Assembly: GCA_030533445.1 (NCBI GenBank)
Contig: CM060065.1
Span: 52,114,964-52,178,963 of the forward strand
DNA length: 64,000 nucleotides
Direction: 5' to 3'
DNA from: Cyprinodon diabolis
Taxonomy: Eukaryota > Chordata > Actinopteri > Cyprinodontiformes > Cyprinodontidae
Made by a program: the position numbers and the translations under genes. Below the pieces are notes generated by a model. That model ran no database searches. It was not told the origin of the DNA and was given only the letters and a program-made list of their open reading frames with translations. Below, in pieces: positions 20,067-32,000 of the stretch. How positions within the stretch are numbered: position 1 is the stretch's first letter; each line of letters starts with the position of its first letter.

Positions 20067-23000
20067 CTGCAAACCAAGAGAGAAACAGATCAGATCCTGT
20101 AAAACTGAACCTGGTTAGAACAAGGATCCATTCTCAAGAATGAAACCGTTTAGTCGGTTCCTCGTTTATTACAGCAGCTGTTCAGGAATGTTCTGGAGGA
20201 GAACCTGCTGCTAAAGCTCAGATCCTCAGATGGAGGAGAAGATCAGGGAGGCTGCAGCTCAGCTCCTTCTGATAACAGGAAAGTTGAGTCATTAACTAGT
20301 GACTATGAGCAGATGAGGAGCAGAGGAATGCGGAGCAGCAGCCAGGTTTCAGTGCGTCCTCTACCTCTCTGTCCTGAAGGTCATCAGATCATCTGGGATT
20401 TGGTGAGGAAGTGAACTAAGGGATCTGATATCAGATGTTTTGGACACACAGCTGCTGTTTGCCATCAAACAGAACCTGAACCGGGCCGAACCGGGAGGTT
20501 CCGCTGTTCTAGAAGACGTCCCTTCTTCTTCTGGTACCAAAGGAAGTCGATCCATCGGACCTCAGCGAATGCAGAGCCACTGCGCCTTAAAGGTTTTAGT
20601 TCTGACTCCTGCTGGTCTTTTTAACTGGAGCGCCATCAACAGGCGCCATCTTTGATTTCTCCAGAACACCTACAGCTGCTCCACCTGATTGGTCCCATTT
20701 TATGAATATAATGGGTCCAGCCGGGTCACAGCAGAACCACAGCAGGAACCTCTGAGGCAGAGTAGATCAATTATCTGAACCCAGATCTGAAGAACATCGA
20801 CTTACAGGACTTCCTGTTGAGGCGGGCCCGTTTACGGCTCTTAGGGCTGGCGGTTCTGTTTGTCGGGTTCCGGGTCACGGACTTCACCAGCCGATCCATG
20901 ATGTCATCAGTGGCGTCGTCCTGGGAGACGGTCCCGTCCTCTCTGGCGACAGACATGTTGGGCGTACTGATCCTCGGACTCAGACCTGGAGATCAGAACC
21001 AGAACATTAACCAGGAGCAGAACCAGGAAATGGATCTTTAGAACTACATTAAACCAGTCAGAACCAAGAATAAAGCTTCTTCAGGGCCTCAAAATGACTC
21101 CTTGGTTCTGAGGCCTGTTCTTGTGGTACCTAAGGACCACAAGAAGAACCTGCTCAGCTGACAGAGCAGCAGAACCAGAACTTCCTTCAATCGGCAACAT
21201 AGGAAGCTGTTGGATACTGTGGCTCCATTTTTTTCGTTTGGGTTTTTTCCAGAACCAATCAGAGAGCAGCTTGTTCTGACTGGATTCTGAGCAGAACCAT
21301 GCGGCTCAGAGTTCTTACTGCGAACTGCTCTGGATCGCCTCAGGCCTCGGGGGTTTACAGTCAGGCTGTTGTCGCTGATCAGCATGTTCTTCATGTTCTC
21401 GTGCTCCTCTTCCTGATCGGAACCCGGTTCTGCTGCCGTGGAGACGGGAGAGGGGCTGTCCTCACGAGGCACCGCCCCCGAAAACTTTTCCATCTGAGGT
21501 AGACAGGAAAGTAAGATCAGAACATCCATCCCTACTGCAGAAATGAGAGCAGCTCTCTGACAAAGTTCATTGTCAAAATCCACCAAATTAAAAATCTTTA
21601 GGCTTAGCCATGCGCAGCAGCTCCTCTGAAATACCAAGATATAGGAGAGCTGCTTCCTGAGCTGACAGGAAGCGTATTTGCTCACCACCTCCCGCCACAA
21701 CGCAGACGTTTAGCAGGTGATCGACAGGTCTGGAGACGCATTGGAGAGAGAAAAAAAAAGAAGAGAAATGGCGCAAGAAACGTCCTTTTCCAGGACCTGG
21801 TTTAGCTCCAAGGCTAGGATAACTGCGTGCAGCGAGGCTAACTGCGTGCAGCGAGGCTCACAGCCTGCAGCGAGGCTAACTGCCTGCAGCGAGGCTACCT
21901 GCCTGCAGCGAGGCTCACAGCCTGCAGCGAGGCTCACTGCCTAGAGCGAGGCTAACTGCCTAGAGCGAGGCTAACTGCCTAGAGCGAGGCTAACTGCCTA
22001 GAGCGAGGCTAACTGCCTAGAGCGAGGCTAACTGCCTAGAGCGAGGCTAACTGCCTGCAGCGAGGCTCACTGCCTGCAGCGAGGCTAACTGCCTAGAGCG
22101 AGGCTCACTGCCTAGAGCGAGGCTAACTGCCTGCAGCGAGGCTAACTGCCTGCAGCGAGGCTACCTGCCTGCAGCGAGGCTACCTGCCTGCAGCGAGGCT
22201 ACCTGCCTGCAGCGAGGCTACCTGCCTGCAGCGAGGCTAACTGCCTAGAGCGAGGCTCACTGCCTAGAGCGAGGCTCACTGCCTAGAGCGAGGCTAACTG
22301 CCTGCAGCGAGGCTACCTGCCTGCAGCGAGGCTACCTGCCTGCAGCGAGGCTACCTGCCTGCAGCGAGGCTACCTGCCTGCAGCGAGGCTAACTGCCTAG
22401 AGCGAGGCTTACTGCCTGCAGCGAGGCTAACTACCTGCAGCGAGGCTAACTGCCTAGAGCGAGGCTAACTGCCTGCAGCGAGGCTAACTGCCTAGAGCGA
22501 GGCTAACTGCCTGCAGCGAGGCTCACAGCCTGCAGCGAGGCTCACTGCCTAGAGCGAGGCTAACTGCCTGCAGCGAGGCTCACTGCCTAGAGCGAGGCTC
22601 ACTGCCTAGAGCGAGGCTAACTGCCTGCAGCGAGGCTAACTGCCTGCAGCGAGGCTAACTGCCTGCAGCGAGGCTACCTGCCTGCAGCGAGGCTAACTGC
22701 CTGCAGCGAGGCTAACTGCCTGCAGCGAGGCTCACAGCCTGCAGCGAGGCTCACTGCCTAGAGCGAGGCTAACTGCCTGCAGCGAGGCTCACTGCCTGCA
22801 GCGAGGCTACCTGCCTGCAGCGAGGCTACCTGCCTAGAGCGAGGCTACCTGCCTAGAGCGAGGCTAACTGCCTGCAGCGAGGCTAACTGCCTGCAGCGAG
22901 GCTACCTGCCTGCAGCGAGGCTAACTGCCTGCAGCGAGGCTAACTGCCTGCAGCGAGGCTCACAGCCTGCAGCGAGGCTCACTGCCTAGAGCGAGGCTAA

Positions 23001-26000
23001 CTGCCTGCAGCGAGGCTACCTGCCTGCAGCGAGGCTACCTGCCTGCAGCGAGGCTACCTGCCTGCAGCGAGGCTACCTGCCTGCAGCGAGGCTAACTGCC
23101 TGCAGCGAGGCTCACAGCCTGCAGCGAGGCTCACTGCCTAGAGCGAGGCTAACTGCCTGCAGCGAGGCTACCTGCCTGCAGCGAGGCTACCTGCCTGCAG
23201 CGAGGCTACCTGCCTGCAGCGAGGCTACCTGCCTGCAGCGAGCCTACCTGCCTGCAGCGAGGCTAACTGCGTGCAGCGAGGCTACCTGCCTGCAGCGAGG
23301 CTACCTGCCTGCAGCGAGGCTACCTGCCTGCAGCGAGGCTAACTGCGTGCAGCGAGGCTACCTGCCTGCAGCGAGGCTACCTGCCTGCAGCGAGGCTAAG
23401 GCTTTATTCTGCTTCCCTGCCTCCTTTTTCAAAGGTTAGGATCTGATCCAGCGTGGATAAAGACAGCTAGGACTGATTTAAAGCACTTTGTAGAGAAAGA
23501 GAAAGAAGAAGAACAATCTGGGATTCACATGGAAAATAATAGAATATAGTCTATTTTTTCTACATGTTTGTTAATTTGCATAGTTGCTCATAAATAAACA
23601 CATTCTCAGAAAATAAATCGTTTTTATATTAAAAAAACATAAAGCTGACTAATAGCTTCTGAATTATTAAACTGGTACATTATTTTTTTTAGGTTTGTGA
23701 CGCCATATTGGTCCATGCAAAAAACACAGATTTTCCTTCACAGCCTCAGAAGGGCAACACTTATGCTCAACAATTAACCTGTTCATAAAATTATGTTTTT
23801 CTTTTATAAAGTGCTCTTATAATTTTTTTGTTGTTGGGATTTATATGAATATACTGGGGTGATAACTTAGTATAAGTTTGATTGGTTTTTGGTAAATGTC
23901 TATTCTGAATTTATAGCCCCCCCCCCGGAGAAAACTCCACCGGTCACCTGGTTAACAGGTAAAATCTTTGTGGTAATCCCCCCCACCCCCCCAGGGGCCG
24001 TTACCTCGGTGATCATCTTTCCTCGGGTCTTGGTGCGTTCCCGGTGGAGGGCTCGTTTCCGTTTGATGGTCAGGACCCGTTCTCTGGTGGTTCTGTATTC
24101 CAGAGCAAACTCGCTGATGATCCGACAGAAACTGGTGACCTTGATGTCTCGGACGGAGGAGGTTGGCTGACCCAGGAACAGCAGGAAGGAGTGGAACCTA
24201 CAGCAGCAGGAGGAGGAGGAGTCAGTCCACAGGCCTCCTCTGGGTCTGGCTGATCAGAACAAAGCCCAGATGTTACCTGTGGATGACGCGTCTGTGGACA
24301 ACCTTCAGAATCTCGATTCTGTGCCTGCAGTCTTTCAGGAAATCCGTCATCTTGTTCATCAGCGCCGTCTTGGTTTCATGTTTGACCATCACCTTCAGGT
24401 TGTCCCATGATGCTTTGCTGCGCCGCTCCAGCTGTAGCAGGTTCTCCGCCAGCAGGTCAAAATCCACCTGTAAGAAAATTTGGAGCGGTGAGGATGGGGA
24501 CAGAGGAAGACGAGACAACGTAGATGAAAACTGGTACCTTAGCGGATCGGGTGATGGCGGGGATCTCCGAGTAGACGTCAGAGGATTCTGGGTAATTCTC
24601 CATCACCAGGCTGCAGGTGTGATGCAGCAGAGAGTGACGATGAACCGTGTCCTTCACCTCCACCACCTTCTCTAGGTAACTCAGCTCGAAGCCTTTAGCC
24701 TGGAACAGATGAAGGTCAGAGCTGCAGCTGAAAGTCCGGCCTGGTGTGGAAACCAGATCAGCTCGGGCCCTGAGCCCGTCAGTGGCGTTTTTAATTACAG
24801 TCTAAAACCTCTACGAAAGTCATTTTTAAAGTCGTAGGGAAGCGGCTGTTCCAACCGCTGCATTTCCGAATTCTCCCGAGTGGTGCCCGACTTTACACGA
24901 GTGAATAAAGTGAATGTGATTGGTCGATTATAAAGGGGGCGGGATTGTTCCTTGCCACGTGTCACAGTCAGAGTTTGCGTGGATGACCACCACGTTTCAA
25001 CGACCGATTTGTTTTTTATAGATCACAACCGTTGAGTAGAAGTCGGTGTTAAACAAGTTTTAGGCTCCATTTTAAGGACATTAGGGCTGCAACAACCAAT
25101 CGATAAAAATCGACTTTTAAAAGTGTTGGCAACGAATTTCATCATCGATTAGTTGTGTCGCGCGATTAATGCGTCATCTGCCGCCCCCGTCATCATCACA
25201 TCCACTTGACTGAAACGGGGGAAGAAAAAAAAAATACGGCAGAGCGAGCCAGATTGACGGCCCAAATTGATCACAATAATTAAAATAGCCTGCGCTTTGT
25301 AAAGGGAAAAAAGTCGTAACATGCAACTTTTGTCAAAACAAATGAACATGGCACGGAACCACCATGTTTGTTTGGTTTTAAAGGGGAAACGTAACGTTAG
25401 TTTCTCAGGTAGCTCATCTGATGCTTTCCTTACCGTGTTAGTAGGTTACAGACAGTGATAAGGTTGGCTACTTATTTTACTTTTAATTTCATTTGAATTA
25501 GCTTAAGCAGCGTTTATATTTTCTTTATAAATAAATTAACTTGCAAATTATGAGGGCAAGGCTTTTAAAGTATAAATCTTCTGGCAAAGATAAAGTAAAG
25601 AAGATCCTGCAATTTATGGAAGTAAAGCAGAATAAAATCCAGCAAGATCAGTAATATGTCAATTAATTATCTGCCACATTCCCATGTAAATATCTGTCTT
25701 TGGAGGATGTGTTTTTTAACACCCCTAGTTCTCTCATTTTTATTCCAAATACAATTTATAATTTGAATCACAGGCTATTTTTATCTCTATGGTTCAGTAT
25801 TTTCTCAAGTAGCAACTTTAACTGCTATACTTTCCTGTCTTAAAAGGCAGAACTCTTCTAGTCTAAAAAACCTCATTTGTTGAAATGGGGGGGCCTATTG
25901 TTTGAACCCCTTAGGGGCTTTAAAAACAAAAATGTCTTTTTTTGCGCTTTATGAAACAAAGTAGCCTATATTTTGTGGATGTACAGCTACATTTCTCATG

Positions 26001-29000
26001 TAAGTTTGCGTAGTTTTAACACAAACATTTATTTTTCATATTGCACCAGGACAGTTAATGAGCAACCTGTACTTGTGTGCTTGTTTGTTCTGAATAAAAT
26101 GTTTATTTTGGAATAAAGAGGTTAAGATAAAAAATATTTTTTGTCCGATTCATCGATTAATCGAAAAAATAATCGGCCGATTCATCGATTTTTTAAATAA
26201 TCGTTAGTTACAGCCCTAAAGGACATGATCTTTATAAATAAAACATTTAAAAGAATATTTCATATTCATCTGGAGACAGAAAACTGAAAACAGGTTTTTA
26301 TTTGGTCTCTCAGCAGGATGATGAACTAAAACACGAGAACATGTCGACCTGGAAGATTCAGCAGATTTTAAATCAACCTTCACTCCTCAAAACTGCAAAA
26401 AATATCTACACAAGTCTTTTTTTTTTTTTTTATAAGTGCATTTTATCTTGAAATGAGGAAAGTGAAAGTCAGTTTACCAATGGAACGAGAAAATTAACAT
26501 TTAAAATAAAAAAAATAGCATTCCCTTATTTCAAATGCATATTATCTAATTATTGATTTTAAGGTTGAAAATACTCGTCCCACTGGTAAAACTTAGCTAC
26601 CTGCTCATATTAAGGGTAAATACACTTCATTTAAGAAAATTTTACTTACTTCCAGATCATTTTTCCAGTGCAGAACTAAATCCTGGACAAAATCTGGTAA
26701 GAGACAGTGAAATATCTCTCTCACTTTAGATCAGGGTTTTCCAACTCTGTTCCTCAAGATCTACGGTTCTGCACGTTTTAGATGCATCCCTCGTCCAACA
26801 GCAGGTGAAATGACTGAATTTCCTCTTTAGTTTTCCATCATAGCCCAGCACACGCACACCAACTCAATGGTAAAGGAAATGATTCTTAGTTCTTATTTCA
26901 ACCGTGGCGTATATTAGCTGCGACATATGAACAAAAAAATATGATTGACTTTAGGTGTTCAGGCTGACGTATAACTAACTGACCTGCAGAAGATAACAGG
27001 AAAAACCTACACATCTTAAGACAGGATTTTTTTTTTTTTTAAAGGAATTTTCAAAAATTTGTGACAATCTGGTCTGATAAAGAGAACTTTTATATACATG
27101 TTTAAGCCAGAATGATTTGACATTTAAATATGATTTCCTTACAGCTTTAAGATGTTCCATTTGTTCTTTCCTGCCCTCAGATCTTAATAAAAAGAATAAA
27201 AAGCACTGAGACTTTTAGTGTTGCCTTGTTAAATGGCAGAGCTCAGTCTGTCTTAGATGGCAGTGCTTACCTTCAAGACTGAATGATTGTTTTCTACCTT
27301 CGGCTACTTTAGATCGCGAAAGAAATTAAAAAGAAAAGTGTGCAAAGAAAATATGGGTAATAATATGCTGAGACTCCAAAAGAGATCTGATTCTTAAGAA
27401 ACGGGTGCAATCCGGTTTGTTTGAGTGGCACTGCCATATGATGGCATCATAAGGGGCAGGGCCCAGAGCAGATCGAGGGCCCCGCCAGGGCCGGATTTAC
27501 TATTAGGCAAAACTAGGCAGTTGCCTTGGGCATAAAAATGTGTACATTTATAGTTAATACAGCTATTATTTATTTGCAAACATTATGTTTTTGCTAAAAA
27601 TCCTTTCACTAAAATGCAATCAGAACACTGATAATATTAAGTGTGTCTCAGCCCCCCCCTTCAGCGTCCACCATATTGGATCAGTCCATTTGCTGCACAT
27701 GTTCAGAAAGGTCCAAACAGACAGCAGCAAACCATTTGAAAACAAACCATGCAAAGAGCAGTGTTGCCAACTTAGCGCTTTAGTCGCTATATTTAGCCAC
27801 TTTTCAGACCCCTCTAGCACTTTGATTTCTAAAAAGCTCCTAGCGCCAAATCTAGAGACTTTTTTCTGCTACTGGAGACTTTGGAGACAACATCTAAAAG
27901 CAGCGAACTCTGCTCTCCAGAGCGAGTAGATTGGTAACCCCGCCTCCTGCTCTCCTCTATCTTGTCTGCTGTCATGATTCATGCAGCTATTATTTCATCC
28001 AAATGAAAAATGGAGAACAGATAAGCAGATCATGGCTTGTCTACAGTGAAAAGAAGGACTGGGTTATTTACTTTGGCCTTTTTGGAAACACAGGAAGGAG
28101 CAATCAGCTAAGTGAGCTTAGTGCTTGGAAAAAATCTTTCATTCCTTTAGAGACAGCATGAAAAGTCAGCTGAGTACAAAACATAGAGAGGAAAACAAGA
28201 AGAAAAGGGACGAGAAGAGAGGGACACAACCTAGAACAGATAATGGATGTCTATTCTATTAACATTTCTCTATGTGGAGAATGGGGCTGTTTGATGTCTT
28301 CTCCATTCAGAGGGGCCCCTACCTGTCTTTGCCTAGGGCCCCACATTTCCTAAAGCTGCCCCTGGCTAACGCTAGCTGTTATTAGCTGGAAGGACAGCCT
28401 GATGACGAGGTTCTGTCAGTCAGCTTCTGTGCCGCGCTGCGGTGGGAATCAGATCAGCTGACGGCTCAGTCAAACGCACTCATCCGTTTTTAATAGTGAC
28501 GTTATTAAATGCTAATGTGGCTAATAAAACACGTTCTGGTGCAGCCAGGCTGTAGCTGACTACTGGAGCGGGAATAAAACTTCCTGCATTAATCACTAAA
28601 GAAATGATGAAGCTAAATGCGCAGAAAGTCAAATGGAGCAAACGATCCACATTTATTTTTGGTAAATGGGAGACGGAGCATCACGTTTTGGGAGAAAAAG
28701 ATTCATAATTCATCCATCAATCGTAAAAGTTATCAGGAGCTAATTGACGGGCAAATAGCAGTAAACAGTGGACCATTAAACAAAAGCAAATATAATAAAA
28801 TAATAGTTATTTAATCATGATATTAACACTTTGACTGTTTCTCTAAAGGACGACCAAAACCTACGGAGGGCTGGACCTGCCGGAATCAGAATTAAAAGCA
28901 GTAATATAAACCTATCCCAGTTAGAAAACAGATTTAAAACTAAAAGGTGATATTTATAAATCTACCTGCTGCCGGCCGGTTAGCGGCTTTTACATTTGAC

Positions 29001-32000
29001 TCTCCAGGTGAAAAGCGGTGACCTCCATGTTGCTTCTGAGTTCAGCACCAACACTCCACAGACCGAGCGATGTTCGTTCTCCTTTTTCTTCTATTATATT
29101 TTATTTTTTCAGCTTGGATCTAAGAAATGTAATGCTGAGAAGAAACTCCAACCAACTGTTCTTATTGGTGCAGAAATGTGTCGGTTTATAATAACCAGAG
29201 GTATTATATTGTTGTATATTGTTTTACCCATAAAAATATATAAAACTATAGAAATTTTTTGGTTTTGAAAATTTGTTTTGATGAAAAGCTTTGTGTAACT
29301 TTGTCCTTTGAAGAATATTCATTGTATTTAGAGAAAATCTTTTTTTTTTTCCAGATTTCTCTGATATAGTAATTTAAGCCTTTTTAGGCGTGTTTCGATG
29401 ATGCAGCGGTTAGTGAGCATGATCCCTGTACGGAGGTTTGAGACCTCGATGCGGCCGAACCCGGGTTTGAATCCGACCTGTGGTCCTTTGCCGCATGCCC
29501 CCCCCTCTCTCAGCCCACTGTAAAAAAAAAATCTCAAGATGCATACAAGCAACCTTGTAGTGATTAATTTGCTTTTATTTTCATTTTTCAGATTCAATAT
29601 TCCAGAGAGTTGGGCGTCCTTGTTTATGTCGTCCTAATAGTGAATTTAATGATCAAAATCTAAATATTTTGAAATATTCTTTTTTTCTCTTTACTAAAAA
29701 ATGACTTTCCCTAGAAAGAAAATTGCTACGGTATTAAAATGGTACTGATTTTTCCTAGCATCAATATCAGGTTAACATTTTACTGTCATGCCAAACCAGA
29801 TCCGACGCAGCAGTTCTGGGAACAGGGGCGTATTTAGGAAATTTGGGGCCTTAGGCAAAGACAGGCAGGGGCCCCTCTGAATGGAGAAAACGACATAAAA
29901 CAGACTCATTATACAGATAGAGAAATTTTAATACACATCCATTATTTGTTCTGCCTTTTGTCCATCTATTATCCCTTTTCTTACCGTTTTCCTTCATGTT
30001 TTCTTTTGTCCCATTTTCTTTTCATATTGGCGGTGTACTCAGCTGACTTTTCATGCTGTCTCTAAAGGAATGAAAGATTTTTTCCAAGCACTAAGCTCAC
30101 TTAGCTGATTGCTCCTTCCTGTGTTTCCAAAAAGGCCAAAGTAAATAACCCAGTCCTTCTTTTCACTGTAGACAAGCCATGATCTGCTTATCTGTTCTCC
30201 ATTTTTCATTTGGATGAAATAATAGCTGCATGAATCATGACAGCAGACAAGATAGAGGAGAGCAGGAGGCGGGGTTACCAATCTACTAGCTAGTTTTTTT
30301 TGCCTTTACTTGACATTTTAGCAAAACTTCCAGCATTATTATGGTGTGGAGATTTTGCTGAAAGTTTTTATTATTTGTATTCTCTAGAATCGATTAAATC
30401 GAAGTATCAATTAATTTAACGGCTGTAACGTCGGGATCTTCTCATGTGTATCTGATTGGCGGCGTTTTCCTTACATTGCTGCTGTTCAGGAAGTTTCCGA
30501 TGGCGAGGAGAGTCGCCAGGATCCTCCTGAAGGTCTGGTTGGACGCCAGCTGCTCCATGCCCAGCTTCAGGTCAAACAGCGGCTCTGCGATCTCCTGCAG
30601 GGGGCGACATAGAGCAGACCTAAGCTCTGAGGGTCCCACCCTGTAGCTCCAATACTTGTAGATCTCAGAAAAAAAAACAGATCTCCATGACGAAGACTTT
30701 GTGGATCAGTCGGATCGCTCACCTTCTCCAGCACCTCATAGTTCAGTTTGAAAGACCAGAGCTGCAGGCGGGGGGTCAAGGCAGTGATGGAGGCCAAGGT
30801 TAGGAGGAACTGCTCTGCTGTTCCCAGGGGGACGTCAGGATTGGTCATCTGAGCCTCCTGGATCTTCTGCTTCTCCTCCTCAGTGGGAACCATCGTCAGG
30901 ATCTTCTGCTCAGGACAGAGAGAGAGAAGGCATGAAGATCCAGGTCCGCTCGGGTCAGATGTTCTGATCCACGAGTAGACGGGAAGCACCTCGATCCCCT
31001 CCTTGCTGATGGCGAACTCATCGAAGCTGAGGATGGCGCCCTTGATGACGTGGACGGCAGGCAGGACGGTCAAACCGATGTTGATGGCGTTACTCCTCTT
31101 TGGATCCAGAACCAGAATCTCTGATTTTTTGGTCTCTGGTCCTTTCTGTAGAGGAGAGAAACGGGTCAGAGACCAGGAGAGGTTCTAGAGAGGAGAGAGT
31201 CAAACTGACGGCTTCATCTATAGAGGTTCTTCAACACTCATAATTCAAAAAACATTTGATCCTTATTAATAAGGTGATATTCATGGTGACAGTAGTTCTC
31301 TCTGAGCATAAATAGCATTTCAGCAGGGGTGCGATGAGCGGACCTAAACAGGTCAGGTGCCATCTACTGGCAGAACCACAGAACTACCAAAGGTCAGATT
31401 CCGACATATAAAGCAGCTACATAAGATAGCCTGACCATGCGGCCATGCGTCCCCGTGAAGCTCGATGTGGTCGAAGACCAACTCGGTTCTAGAGAATCCT
31501 CCACAGAAAAGGTTCTAAGTGCCATCTTTTTTTTTCCAGCGGGGAGCAGTGTGGGTTTAGGGTCTTGCTCAGACAAGAGTGGCAGTCTGTGGGAGTGGGG
31601 CTTGAACTCAGAACCTCAGGATTCCAAGAGCAGTACCACAACCAGCAGGCTGCCGCAGACGGGCTGACGTTAGCCCTGGCTGCCGCAGACGGGCTGACGT
31701 TAGCCCTGGCTGCCGCAGACGGGCTGACGTTAGCCCTGGCTGCCGCAGACGGGCTGACGTTAGCCCTGGCTGCCGCAGACGGGCTGACGTTAGCCCTGGC
31801 TGCCGCAGACGGGCTGACGTTAGCCCTGGCTGCCGCAGACGGGCTGACGTTAGCCCTGGCTGCCGCAGACGGGCTGACGTTAGCCCTGGCTGCCGCAGAC
31901 GGGCTGACGTTAGCCCTGGCTGCCGCAGACGGGCTGACGTTAGCCCTGGCTGCCGCAGACGGGCTGACGTTAGCCCTGGCTGCCGCAGACGGGCTGACGT

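Noticed and set aside
29383..29530. tRNA gene
   Set aside because: Box A/B-like motifs but no cloverleaf, and a SINE body and A tail follow. The same applies to 43447-43651 and 17700-17975.
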